Positions 9,006-17,107 of a DNA stretch of 64,000 bases are shown one piece after another. Each line of letters opens with the position of its first letter. The stretch's first letter is position 1. The stretch spans positions 2,294,001 through 2,358,000 of the forward strand of contig NZ_CP022823.1 of NCBI RefSeq assembly GCF_002269255.1, read 5' to 3'. The translations under genes and the position numbers were made by a program. This stretch comes from Klebsiella quasivariicola (GTDB lineage Bacteria > Pseudomonadota > Gammaproteobacteria > Enterobacterales > Enterobacteriaceae). The notes under the pieces were generated by a model. That model saw nothing but the letters and a program-made list of their open reading frames with translations, was not told the DNA's origin and searched no databases.

Positions 9006-9537
9006 GAATGGTAGCCCATAAAAAGACCATCGTTATTGAAAATATTTGTTATTCCTTTTCAAATTTTTTAATCGATTTTACTTAAAGCTTAATATCTGTC
9101 GGTAAGAAACCATTTCGCTGTAATTTTCTCTTTCAACTCTGTTTCGAATTTATTGGGCAATATCAGGATGTGCAGGCATATAAAGCAGGCGATAAATAAA
9201 ATACATGAACATACATAACAGACGCACATAAGGTTTTTGTCATTCAACTCGCATTGACCAGGCTTGCTTATTCTGAATAAGACCGCGTTACTCTGTCAGA
9301 GAACATTCTCAGAGGCCTCTGTCGGACAGCAGGGATGCTCGTACACCTTCATGGAGGGCGGAGGTGTTGGAGCAGGAGAGGGGATGGACCTATTTTCCGG
9401 GCATGTCAGGCAGATTACAGCCAACGCTACCGTGCGGTTAAAAAGGGCGACATTTGAATGTCATGTAGCAAAATACGCCCTTTAATCGGGTAGCCTGGTC
9501 TGGTTGTGTGGTTAACCAGAACAAAAAAAGGATATTT
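9006..9537. other. Long intergenic stretch, no convincing gene
   Basis: About 530 bases between the YceI-like gene and yciI. The first half is AT-rich and probably holds the promoter of the YceI-like gene. A 73-codon frame at 9264-9485 has no ribosome site or recognisable product and is not called. The only structured element is at 9442-9483: AAAGGGCG pairs with CGCCCTTT around an inner GACAT/ATGTC hairpin, possibly a terminator active on either strand. Confidence 0.5.
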
Positions 9538-9834
9538 TCAAAACACTTTTTTGTACGGCTTAACAGAGACCTGGCGGTAGACGCCGGCGGCGATATACGG
9601 ATCGTCATTGGCCCAGGCCTGAGCCGCTTCCAGCGATTCAAACTCAGCAATCACCGTTGAGCCACTGAATCCCGCTGCGCCCGGTTCGTTGCTGTCAACG
9701 GCCGGCATAGGCCCGGCGGTAAGCAGCCGACCTTCATCATGTAAGAGTTGTAAACGCGCAAGATGCGCGGGGCGAACTGACAGCCGCTTTTCCAGAGAAT
9801 CGGCGATATCTTCAGCGTAGATAACGTAAAGCAC
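9538..9834 (-). CDS. yciI: YciI family protein
   Basis: Small 98-residue dimeric alpha-beta barrel protein with the YciI-like fold; physiological role not established. The GTG at 9834 is the start: AAGGAG lies 7 bases upstream and the resulting protein matches E. coli YciI end to end (LYVIYAEDIADSLEKRLSVRPAH, with the conserved His and Asp). A longer frame from the ATG at 9852 would swallow its own ribosome site. It is divergent from tonB, as in E. coli. Confidence 0.93.
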   Translation of the reverse strand: MLYVIYAEDIADSLEKRLSVRPAHLARLQLLHDEGRLLTAGPMPAVDSNEPGAAGFSGSTVIAEFESLEAAQAWANDDPYIAAGVYRQVSVKPYKKVF

Positions 9835-9987
9835 GGCAAAGCTCCTTATCAATAAACAGGCGAATTACGTTAAGTGAAACGGCGATGGACTGCAATGCAA
9901 AGATGCACATTGGCGTTGAATGCGCTGCCGACGCGGCTTTTTTCTGCAAATGGTGGCAAAAATTGACTCAGGTTAAGACGCCTTATT

Positions 9988-10006
9988 GAATATGATTGCT
10001 ATTTGC
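9988..10006 (+). promoter_or_regulatory. Fur-type site in tonB promoter
   Basis: GAATATGATTGCTATTTGC matches 11 of 19 positions of the Fur consensus and corresponds to the Fur-regulated region of the E. coli tonB promoter, whose sequence here is almost unchanged. A TTGACT (9963-9968) lies upstream. Iron repression of tonB is inferred from E. coli. Confidence 0.6.
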
Positions 10007-10044
10007 ATTTAAAATCGGACCATCATTTTTCAACAGAAACGACT

Positions 10045-10791
10045 ATGAGCGCAATGACCCTTGATTTACCTCGCCGCTTCCCGTGGCCAACGCTGCTGTC
10101 CGTGGCTATCCACGGTGCCGTTGTGGCGGGGCTGCTTTATACCTCGGTACATCAGGTTATTGAACAGCCTTCTCCGACGCAGCCGATAGAGATTACGATG
10201 GTGGCGCCGGCCGATCTTGAGCCGCCCCCGGCGGCGCAGCCAGTCGTGGAGCCCGTTGTTGAACCCGAACCTGAGCCTGAACCTGAGGTGGTACCTGAAC
10301 CACCGAAAGAGGCGCCGGTGGTGATCCATAAACCGGAACCTAAGCCGAAGCCCAAACCTAAACCCAAGCCAAAGCCAGAGAAAAAGGTTGAGCAGCCGAA
10401 GCGGGACGTGAAGCCGGCAGCGGAGCCGCGTCCGGCCTCGCCGTTTGAAAACAACAATACGACGCCGGCACGTACCGCACCGAGCACCTCGACCGCAGCG
10501 GCCAAACCCACGGTCACTGCCCCAAGCGGCCCGCGGGCGATCAGCCGTGTCCAGCCGACCTATCCGGCACGCGCCCAGGCGCTGCGCATTGAAGGAACGG
10601 TGCGGGTGAAGTTTGACGTTACGCCTGATGGTCGCATTGATAATCTGCAGATCCTCTCTGCTCAGCCGGCGAATATGTTCGAGCGCGAAGTGAAAAGCGC
10701 GATGCGCAGATGGCGTTATGAGCAGGCAAGACCGGGAACCGGCGTGACAATGACCATCAAATTCCGTCTGAACGGCGTCGAGATTAACTGA
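10045..10791 (+). CDS. tonB: Energy-transducing protein TonB
   Basis: Couples the inner-membrane proton motive force (via ExbB/ExbD) to outer-membrane siderophore and cobalamin receptors. It has a cytoplasmic N-terminus and a single membrane anchor with the SxxxH motif (SVAIHGAVVAGLL). A long periplasmic spacer of Pro-Glu then Pro-Lys repeats (about residues 70-115) follows, then the C-terminal receptor-binding domain with YPARAQALRIEGTVRVKF. With the ATG at 10045 the protein has 248 residues; ATG 10054 (MTLDLPRRF, the E. coli start) is equally possible, and an upstream frame from 10003 overlaps the Fur site and is unlikely. The length and sequence are those of Klebsiella TonB. Confidence 0.96.
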   Translation: MSAMTLDLPRRFPWPTLLSVAIHGAVVAGLLYTSVHQVIEQPSPTQPIEITMVAPADLEPPPAAQPVVEPVVEPEPEPEPEVVPEPPKEAPVVIHKPEPKPKPKPKPKPKPEKKVEQPKRDVKPAAEPRPASPFENNNTTPARTAPSTSTAAAKPTVTAPSGPRAISRVQPTYPARAQALRIEGTVRVKFDVTPDGRIDNLQILSAQPANMFEREVKSAMRRWRYEQARPGTGVTMTIKFRLNGVEIN

Positions 10792-10799
10792 TAATGAAC

Positions 10800-10825
10800 C
10801 ACGGCGGACCGGGACGTCCGCCGTG
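10800..10825. terminator. Hairpin between convergent tonB and yniA
   Basis: A 10-bp perfect stem (CACGGCGGAC/GTCCGCCGTG) with a 6-base loop lies in the 45-base gap between the two convergent genes. It lacks a clear T-tract but is the only candidate terminator for both. Confidence 0.7.
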
Positions 10826-10836
10826 AACATTATTGC

Positions 10837-11709
10837 CTAACGCGTTTTTTCCATTAATACATCGTCCAGCGCCTGCTGGGCCGTCACCAGGTGCTGGCCA
10901 CCGAACAAAATCGCCCGGTTCAACAACGTATAGAGCTGATAGATCGGCTGACGGTCGAGAAAACCTGACGGCAGCGGCGAGACGGACTGATAGCCGTCGT
11001 AGATCTGCGGGGGCTGCTCCGGATGCATCGGCAACATGGCTAAATCGCACTCACGGTCGCCCCAGTAGCAAGCGGGATCGAAAATATAGGGGCCATCCGG
11101 TCCTAAAGCGCAGTTACCTGACCACAGGTCCCCATGCAGCAACGACGGCTGCGGCTGATGGTTGGCCAGTCGCTGCTGTACCACGTCGACTAAGGTATCG
11201 ATATTGCCAAAGTGCAGGCCTTTCTCCGCCGCCAGCTCCAGCTGCCAGCCGATTCGCTGCTCGGCAAAGAACACCGACCATCGGCGTTGCCAGGCGTTGG
11301 GCTGTGGCGTGGTGGAAAGATCGTTATCAAAATCCAGACCGAACTGCGGCTGATCGCTCCACTGATGGAGGTGGGCTAACTGCTGGCCAAGCAGGAATGC
11401 ATTATGCGCGTCCAGCGGTCGGGGAGGGAGATACTCCATGACCACAAAGCTGTAGTCACGATCGCTGCCGACGGCGAAGACCTGCGGTATGCGAACGGTT
11501 TTGCTTCGCGACAGCAGCTCAAGCTGATCGGCCTCGGCGGTGAAGATAGGCAGGAGTTCCCGTTCGTCGCATTTCACGAAGTAATCTTTACCGCCGAAGC
11601 GTAAATGCCAGGCGGAATGGATCTCTCCGCCGGGCAGCTCGGTTTTCAGTTCGATTTCAGCGTCATCGGTATGCCAATCGCGTAAAAGAGTACTGATTGC
11701 TTGCCACAT
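10837..11709 (-). CDS. yniA: Fructosamine kinase family protein YniA
   Basis: Member of the fructosamine kinase/aminoglycoside phosphotransferase-like fold, 290 residues. The catalytic loop LLHGDLWSGNC (about residue 198) and the metal-binding YIFDPACYWGDRECDLAM (about 215) are intact. E. coli YniA is a close homologue; the family phosphorylates ketosamines, although the physiological substrate of YniA is uncertain. The ATG at 11709 is used: GGGGAGAG precedes it at good spacing and the E. coli protein begins MWQAIS at the same point. A longer upstream frame to 11736 has no ribosome site. Confidence 0.92.
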   Translation of the reverse strand: MWQAISTLLRDWHTDDAEIELKTELPGGEIHSAWHLRFGGKDYFVKCDERELLPIFTAEADQLELLSRSKTVRIPQVFAVGSDRDYSFVVMEYLPPRPLDAHNAFLLGQQLAHLHQWSDQPQFGLDFDNDLSTTPQPNAWQRRWSVFFAEQRIGWQLELAAEKGLHFGNIDTLVDVVQQRLANHQPQPSLLHGDLWSGNCALGPDGPYIFDPACYWGDRECDLAMLPMHPEQPPQIYDGYQSVSPLPSGFLDRQPIYQLYTLLNRAILFGGQHLVTAQQALDDVLMEKTR

Positions 11710-11814
11710 GCTGTCTCTCCCCATGTTTTCCACCATATCATAAGGTTAGCGCATTACTACCGGGTAAACCTGGAACTGACGCACAACTGACGCTTTCCGT
11801 TGCGCTAAACGCAC

Positions 11815-12099
11815 TTATTGAGCTTTTAACCACTCGGCGAATGTGCTGACGGTGATCTCTGCCGGGCGGCCAAGGGCCGATTCCGCCAGCCCTGCGCTGA
11901 GGGCCTGCACTTCCTCTGCCTCCTGGGCGCTCAACAGACCAAAGGTGTTAGTACCCAGCTCATGGGGAGTGCCCTCTTCATCATTGAGGGTCAGTACAAA
12001 CCCGGCGCGGGTAAAATGGTTGCTGACCTCGTTGATCTCCGTCAGCGCCTGCTCGTGGAAGATCACGCTGACGACCCAGGCGGTAATCTCATTGCTCAT
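11815..12099 (-). CDS. ydiZ: YdiZ family protein
   Basis: Small acidic protein of 94 residues, matching E. coli YdiZ in size and in its position between pfkB and yniA. No catalytic motif or export signal is visible; function unknown. It is transcribed in the same direction as pfkB, 93 bases downstream of it. Confidence 0.85.
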   Translation of the reverse strand: MSNEITAWVVSVIFHEQALTEINEVSNHFTRAGFVLTLNDEEGTPHELGTNTFGLLSAQEAEEVQALSAGLAESALGRPAEITVSTFAEWLKAQ

Positions 12100-12161
12100 C
12101 TTTACACCCCGTTGTTATGCATGGCCTTTCCAGCATAGACCATCCTGCCAATATCGTGGTT

Positions 12162-12182
12162 CCCCTCCGCGGCGCGGAGGGG
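12162..12182 (-). terminator. Hairpin downstream of pfkB
   Basis: The arms CCCCTCCGC and GCGGAGGGG with a three-base loop lie 10 bases past the pfkB stop. There is no T-tract on the minus strand, so the termination role is probable rather than certain. Confidence 0.6.
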
Positions 12183-12192
12183 TCGGGGAAGA

Positions 12193-13125
12193 TCAACGCC
12201 CGCAGAGATAATCGTAGATTTTTTGCGTATTGGCCTGCGAGCAGAGGCGGGTACCCTGGTTGATGGTCGCGGCGCTACCGGCAGCGACGCCAAAGCGTAC
12301 CATGTCTTCGAGGCTGGCGTTTTCCGCCAGACGCAGGGTCATGGCGCCCACCATGCTGTCGCCGGCGCCCACGGTGCTCTGACTTTTCATCGGCGGCGGT
12401 ACCACCTGAACGCTGCCGCTGGCGTCAACACCTAACGCCCCCTGCGGACCGAGTGAAACGACTACCCGACGTACTTTACCGGACTGGATCAATGACTGAG
12501 CGGCGAGGCGAACATCATCGGGTTGGCTGAGATCGCGCTGCACAAGGGCGCTAAGCTCTTTCTGGTTCGGTTTCACCAGCTCAATATTACCGACGTCCAG
12601 CGCGGCGGCCAGCGCATCACCGGAGCTGTCGATGATGCAGCGCAGCCCCTGCTGTTGCGCATTTTTCACCAGTTGCATCAGGTTTTCCACGCTGATACCT
12701 GGCGGCAGGCTGCCGCTGACCACCAGCAGAGAGCCGGGTTCGATGGTCAGGACTTTCTCTTCCAGACGGCGGAATTCATCGTCCGTCAGCGCCGCGCCGG
12801 GCATAACGAAGCGATACTGTTCGCCGCTGGCCGCCACGTGGACGTGCAGGTTTTGCCGCGTCCAGTCGCGGGTTTCGACGGTCTCGACCGGAACCTGCTC
12901 ATCGGCCAGCAGAGCAGCAAGATGCTCGCCGGTGGCGCCGCCAATCGGAAAAATGGCCGTGGCTTTACCGCCAAGAAAGGTCACGGCGCGGGCGACGTTG
13001 ATCCCGCCACCGCCAGGCTCAAATACCGGGGCGCTGCAGCGGAGTTTCCCTTCCGGGTAGATTTGCGGGGTCTGCGTGGCACTATCCAGCGAGGGGGCCA
13101 GCGTGAGCGTATAAATTTTGGTCAT
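12193..13125 (-). CDS. pfkB: 6-phosphofructokinase isozyme II (PfkB)
   Basis: Minor phosphofructokinase of glycolysis, ribokinase/PfkB family, phosphorylating fructose 6-phosphate with ATP in the cytoplasm. The 310 residues are one more than E. coli PfkB. The first signature PGGGGINVARAV (about residue 37) and the anion hole/catalytic Asp motif STVGAGDSMVGA (about 250) are intact, as is the KPNQKEL segment. The ATG follows a strong AAGGAGGAG. It diverges from the ydiY leader region. Confidence 0.96.
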   Translation of the reverse strand: MTKIYTLTLAPSLDSATQTPQIYPEGKLRCSAPVFEPGGGGINVARAVTFLGGKATAIFPIGGATGEHLAALLADEQVPVETVETRDWTRQNLHVHVAASGEQYRFVMPGAALTDDEFRRLEEKVLTIEPGSLLVVSGSLPPGISVENLMQLVKNAQQQGLRCIIDSSGDALAAALDVGNIELVKPNQKELSALVQRDLSQPDDVRLAAQSLIQSGKVRRVVVSLGPQGALGVDASGSVQVVPPPMKSQSTVGAGDSMVGAMTLRLAENASLEDMVRFGVAAGSAATINQGTRLCSQANTQKIYDYLCGR

Positions 13126-13291
13126 TCCTTCTCCTCCTTAATACGGTGACTGTATTTTATTTAAGCATGGCACGATGGCTCAGGGAGGGGAAGTGCCGTT
13201 CCTGAGAGATTTGCAAAGAAGCCTCCATTTTCATTATGAAATAAAGATTGTTTCCGGAGCTGTCTTATTCAAAAAACGAAAGAGTAAGTGA

Positions 13292-13390
13292 TTGCTATGT
13301 TATTCGTGCTTTTTTATAATTTGCTACCTTTCTTAGGACCTGCACTCCGCGATCCTCGCGAAAGTTTCCGAGACCCTCAGGTCTCTTTTA
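13292..13390 (+). promoter_or_regulatory. Promoter and short leader ending in a terminator upstream of ydiY
   Basis: A promoter is readable as TTGCTA (13292-13297), 17 bases, then TATAAT (13315-13320). A start near 13327 would give a short RNA containing the hairpin CGCGA/TCGCG and ending at a classic terminator (GAGACC, CTCA, GGTCTC, then TTTTA; 13370-13390). ydiY starts 91 bases further on. This is either an attenuated ydiY leader or an independent small RNA of about 60 nt; the sequence alone does not decide. Confidence 0.65.
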
Positions 13391-13480
13391 TGTTGTACGG
13401 ACGCTAAATTCAATGAGCCGGCAAGCTTATGCCTGTTCATCATTTGTACTGTCCTAAAAAATGTATTTTAGAGAGTTATA

Positions 13481-14239
13481 ATGAAGCTTTTAAAGACAGT
13501 ACCCGCAGCGGTTATGCTGGCGGGGGGGCTTTTTGCGTCTGTTGGCGCATTGGCCGATGATTCTGTATTTACCGTCATGGATGACCCTTCCGCTGCCAAA
13601 AAACCGTTCGAAGGGGTGGTTAACGCAGGCTACCTGGCGCAGTCCGGCAACACCAAGAACTCTTCGATGACGGCCGATTCCACCCTGACCTGGTATGGCA
13701 ATACCACCGCCTGGTCGCTGTGGGGCAACGCCAGCAATACCTCCTCCAACGATGAACGATCCTCAGAAAAATATGCTGTTGGGGGACGTAGCCGTTATAA
13801 CCTGACCGACATGAACTACGTTTTTGGTCAGGGAAGCTGGCTAACCGACCGCTACAACGGCTATCAGCAGCGCGATGTCCTGACGGCGGGCTATGGTCGG
13901 CAGATCCTTAATGGTCCGGTGCACAGTCTGCGGTTTGAATTCGGTCCTGGCGTCCGCTATGACGAGTATACTGACGGGGATACGGACACCCAGCCGCTGG
14001 GATACGCCTCCGGCACCTGGGCCTGGCAGATGACTGATAACGCGAAATTTACGCAAGGGGTATCAGTGTTTGGCGCTGAGGACACCACGGTCAACTCTGA
14101 GAGCGCATTAAACGTGGCGATTAACGCCCATTTCGCTCTGAAGGTTGCCTACAACGTCACCTGGAACTCCGCGCCGCCTTCGTCTGCGCCGGAACATACC
14201 GACCGTCGGACCTCGCTGTCCCTCGGGTATAAAATGTAA
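13481..14239 (+). CDS. ydiY: YdiY, DUF481 family outer-membrane beta-barrel-like protein
   Basis: Exported protein of 252 residues, same length as E. coli YdiY. A signal peptide (MKLLKTVPAAVMLAGGLFASVGALA, cut before DDS) precedes a DUF481 domain (putative salt-induced outer membrane protein family) made of alternating beta strands such as GVVNAGYLAQSGNTKNSS. The chain ends in SLSLGYKM, an aromatic-rich end seen in outer-membrane barrels. The E. coli gene is reported as acid-inducible; the precise role is unknown. It has its own leader with a terminator (13292-13390) and a terminator after the stop. Confidence 0.9.
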   Translation: MKLLKTVPAAVMLAGGLFASVGALADDSVFTVMDDPSAAKKPFEGVVNAGYLAQSGNTKNSSMTADSTLTWYGNTTAWSLWGNASNTSSNDERSSEKYAVGGRSRYNLTDMNYVFGQGSWLTDRYNGYQQRDVLTAGYGRQILNGPVHSLRFEFGPGVRYDEYTDGDTDTQPLGYASGTWAWQMTDNAKFTQGVSVFGAEDTTVNSESALNVAINAHFALKVAYNVTWNSAPPSSAPEHTDRRTSLSLGYKM

Positions 14240-14245
14240 TATTTT

Positions 14246-14274
14246 CAGGCCGGCTTTGCCGGCCTGTTCGTTTT
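14246..14274 (+). terminator. Terminator of ydiY
   Basis: A 9-bp stem CAGGCCGGC/GCCGGCCTG with a TTT loop, then TTCGTTTT, 6 bases after the stop. Confidence 0.9.
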
Positions 14275-14417
14275 AGATTTAACAATAAGTGACATTATTT
14301 TTTCTGACCATTTGTTTTAGTTTTTATAAAAACAAATTGTCCTCCATTTTTTCTCCATTATTATCAGCTTTGCTGACAAATATTCATTCTATTTGACACA
14401 AAAAGCTAAATATTCGA

Positions 14418-14446
14418 CGGACAAATATGTGATCTGGATCTATACT
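14418..14446 (+). promoter_or_regulatory. Candidate promoter of the small exported protein gene
   Basis: CGGACA (14418-14423), 17 bases, TATACT (14441-14446). The implied start is near 14453, giving a leader of about 57 bases in which ACCGG and CCGGT can pair. Confidence 0.5.
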
Positions 14447-14509
14447 AACAGACACTAACCGGGTGGTGACGTTATCCGGTATGTCTTCCGTAATAAGAGA
14501 ATAAACATC

Positions 14510-14743
14510 ATGAAAAAGACACAATTTACCATCGCAGCCCTGGCGCTGTGCGTGCTTTCCTTTGGCGCGTCAGCCGCTACGCCCGTTCCGCCGTCTGGCA
14601 ACCAGGATCATACGCAGATTGGCATTGCCAAAGCTACCGATGTTGAAGCCGGTTCGAATATTGCCCCCGGTTCCCATACTACCGGACAATCCATGAGCGA
14701 CGCCTTTAATGTGCATACGCTGGTGGCTGGCGAGTGGTCATAA
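14510..14743 (+). CDS. Unknown small exported protein (77 aa)
   Basis: Not recognised. The protein opens with a clear signal peptide (MKKTQFTIAALALCVLSFGASA, cut before ATP). It leaves a mature chain of about 55 residues that is Gly-, Ser- and Thr-rich with no cysteine and no membrane segment, so it is probably periplasmic or secreted. It has its own promoter (14418-14446) and starts with AAGAGA upstream of the ATG. It lies between ydiY and thrS, where E. coli has no equivalent that I recall. It is not a DUF1471 (BhsA/McbA) protein by inspection. Confidence 0.75.
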   Translation: MKKTQFTIAALALCVLSFGASAATPVPPSGNQDHTQIGIAKATDVEAGSNIAPGSHTTGQSMSDAFNVHTLVAGEWS

Positions 14744-15133
14744 TATTTCCGGTTACGATTTCGCGCTCAGTCTATTAAGCCGGATAAAGTGGTACCGGTT
14801 TAACAACCTGCGATAAACATTCAGCTGGCAATATCAACGCGCCTCTTTTATCTCGTCCGAATAATATCGCCCGGCTTCGCTGGCGATTATTACCGCGCCT
14901 TAACGGCGGATATTCTGCTTTTTATCCGTGGTCCTCTTGTTTTCTCCGCATTCTGCCATCATTTATGCTGTTGCGGCTTTAATCACGTACCAATGATGTG
15001 TAAACTACTCCCCGGTGTTATCAGCAGGCGGCGGCAGCCGGGAACGATCGCGCCGATCGTGCTCCTATTTTCGCAGAGTGAAGCGGGAACTGCGCCTTAA
15101 CCTGATGATAATTATGATTATATAGTTTTGTAT
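14744..15133 (+). other. thrS upstream region
   Basis: About 390 bases before the conserved thrS operator arm. It should hold the thrS promoter and the upstream domains of its structured leader. Imperfect GC-rich inverted repeats are visible (for example GATCG...CGATC at 15045-15060), but no reading frame is convincing. Confidence 0.45.
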
Positions 15134-15154
15134 GTGCTCTTTCGTGTGGGGCAC
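15134..15154 (+). promoter_or_regulatory. thrS translational operator, anticodon-like arm
   Basis: GTGCTC and GGGCAC close a 9-base loop TTTCGTGTG that displays CGT, the threonine anticodon mimic. E. coli has the same arm just before the thrS ribosome site, where threonyl-tRNA synthetase binds and represses its own translation. The arm ends 10 bases before the AAGGA ribosome site. Two base changes in the stem relative to E. coli keep pairing. Confidence 0.8.
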
Positions 15155-15175
15155 CACTGCAAATAAGGACATAAA

Positions 15176-17104
15176 ATGCCTGTAATTACGCTTCCTGATG
15201 GCAGCCAACGCCATTTTGACCACGCTGTTAGTCCGATGGATGTTGCGCTGGATATCGGTCCAGGCCTGGCGAAAGCCACCATTGCCGGGCGGGTAAACGG
15301 TGAACTGGTAGACGCCTGCGATCCGATCGAAACCGATTCCACTCTCTCTATCATCACCGCGAAAGATGAAGAAGGTCTGGAGATCATTCGTCACTCCTGT
15401 GCGCACCTGTTAGGCCATGCCATCAAACAGTTGTGGCCCAATACCAAAATGGCTATCGGCCCGGTTGTCGATAATGGTTTCTACTATGACGTAGACCTCG
15501 ACCACACCCTGACTCAGGAAGATATCGACGCGCTCGAAAAACGTATGCATGAGCTCGCCGAGAAAAACTACGATGTCATCAAGAAGAAAGTGAGCTGGCA
15601 CGAAGCACGTGAAACCTTCGTGAAACGCGGCGAAACCTATAAAGTTTCTATTCTTGACGAAAACATTGCCCATGATGACAAGCCTGGCCTGTATCATCAT
15701 GAAGAATATATCGATATGTGCCGCGGTCCGCACGTACCGAACATGCGCTTCTGCCATCACTTCAAGCTGATGAAAACGGCCGGTGCCTACTGGCGCGGCG
15801 ACAGCAACAATAAAATGTTGCAGCGTATCTACGGTACCGCGTGGGCTGATAAAAAAGCGCTGAATGCTTATCTCCAGCGTCTGGAAGAAGCCGCCAAGCG
15901 TGACCACCGTAAAATCGGTAAGCAGCTCGACCTGTATCATATGCAGGAAGAAGCGCCGGGGATGGTGTTCTGGCACAATGACGGCTGGACTATCTTCCGC
16001 GAACTGGAAACTTTCGTTCGCTCTAAACTGAAAGAGTACCAGTATCAGGAAGTGAAAGGCCCGTTCATGATGGACCGTGTGCTGTGGGAAAAAACCGGCC
16101 ACTGGGACAACTACAAAGATGCGATGTTTACCACCTCTTCTGAGAACCGTGAATACTGCATCAAGCCGATGAACTGCCCGGGTCATGTGCAGATCTTCAA
16201 CCAGGGACTGAAATCCTACCGCGATCTGCCGCTGCGTATGGCGGAATTCGGTAGCTGTCACCGTAACGAACCATCAGGTGCGCTGCATGGTCTGATGCGT
16301 GTTCGCGGCTTTACCCAGGATGATGCGCATATTTTCTGTACTGAAGATCAGGTTCGCGATGAAGTGAACGCCTGTATTCGTATGGTCTACGATATGTACA
16401 GCACCTTTGGCTTCGAGAAGATCGTCGTCAAACTGTCTACTCGCCCGGAAAAACGTATCGGTAGCGACGAGACCTGGGATCGCGCGGAAGCGGATCTGGC
16501 GGTGGCGCTGGAAGAAAATAACATCCCATTTGAATATCAATTGGGTGAAGGGGCGTTCTACGGCCCGAAAATTGAATTTACCCTGTATGACTGCCTCGAT
16601 CGTGCATGGCAGTGCGGTACCGTACAGCTGGACTTCTCTCTGCCGCAGCGTTTAAGCGCCTCCTACGTAGGCGAAAACAACGAGCGTCAGGTGCCGGTTA
16701 TGATTCACCGCGCAATTCTTGGTTCTCTGGAGCGCTTCATTGGCATCCTGACCGAAGAATTTGCCGGCTTCTTCCCAACCTGGATTGCACCAGTGCAGGT
16801 AGTAGTCATGAATATTACCGATTCTCAGGCTGAATACGTTAACGAATTGACGCGTAAACTACAAAATGCGGGCATTCGTGTAAAAGCAGACTTGAGAAAT
16901 GAGAAGATTGGCTTTAAAATCCGCGAGCACACTTTACGTCGTGTCCCGTATATGTTGGTCTGTGGCGACAAAGAGGTTGAGGCCGGCAAAGTGGCCGTGC
17001 GCACCCGTCGCGGGAAAGACCTCGGCAGCATGGACGTAAATGAAGTGATCGAGAAGCTGCAACAAGAGATTCGCAGCCGCAGTCTTCAACAACTGGAGGA
17101 ATAA
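15176..17104 (+). CDS. thrS: Threonyl-tRNA synthetase
   Basis: Class II synthetase that charges tRNA-Thr and edits mischarged serine; cytoplasmic homodimer. The 642 residues are the E. coli length. In order: TGS domain (1-61); editing domain with HSCAHLLGHA and CRGPHVPNMRFCHH; catalytic domain with zinc ligands in MNCPGH (Cys), the ALHGLMRVRGFTQDDAH motif 2 region (His) and PVMIHRAILGSLERF motif 3 (His); then the anticodon-binding domain. It represses its own translation through the upstream operator. infC begins 3 bases after its stop. Confidence 0.98.
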   Translation: MPVITLPDGSQRHFDHAVSPMDVALDIGPGLAKATIAGRVNGELVDACDPIETDSTLSIITAKDEEGLEIIRHSCAHLLGHAIKQLWPNTKMAIGPVVDNGFYYDVDLDHTLTQEDIDALEKRMHELAEKNYDVIKKKVSWHEARETFVKRGETYKVSILDENIAHDDKPGLYHHEEYIDMCRGPHVPNMRFCHHFKLMKTAGAYWRGDSNNKMLQRIYGTAWADKKALNAYLQRLEEAAKRDHRKIGKQLDLYHMQEEAPGMVFWHNDGWTIFRELETFVRSKLKEYQYQEVKGPFMMDRVLWEKTGHWDNYKDAMFTTSSENREYCIKPMNCPGHVQIFNQGLKSYRDLPLRMAEFGSCHRNEPSGALHGLMRVRGFTQDDAHIFCTEDQVRDEVNACIRMVYDMYSTFGFEKIVVKLSTRPEKRIGSDETWDRAEADLAVALEENNIPFEYQLGEGAFYGPKIEFTLYDCLDRAWQCGTVQLDFSLPQRLSASYVGENNERQVPVMIHRAILGSLERFIGILTEEFAGFFPTWIAPVQVVVMNITDSQAEYVNELTRKLQNAGIRVKADLRNEKIGFKIREHTLRRVPYMLVCGDKEVEAGKVAVRTRRGKDLGSMDVNEVIEKLQQEIRSRSLQQLEE

Positions 17105-17107
17105 GGT

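Noticed and set aside
9264..9485. 73-codon plus-strand frame
   Set aside because: No ribosome site, no recognisable domain and it runs through the 9442-9483 hairpin.
10003..10044. Upstream in-frame ATG of tonB
   Set aside because: It lies at the Fur site and promoter; homologues start at or just after 10045.
10240..10385. Tandem short repeats in tonB
   Set aside because: They are Pro-Glu and Pro-Lys codon repeats of the TonB spacer, not a CRISPR or mobile repeat.
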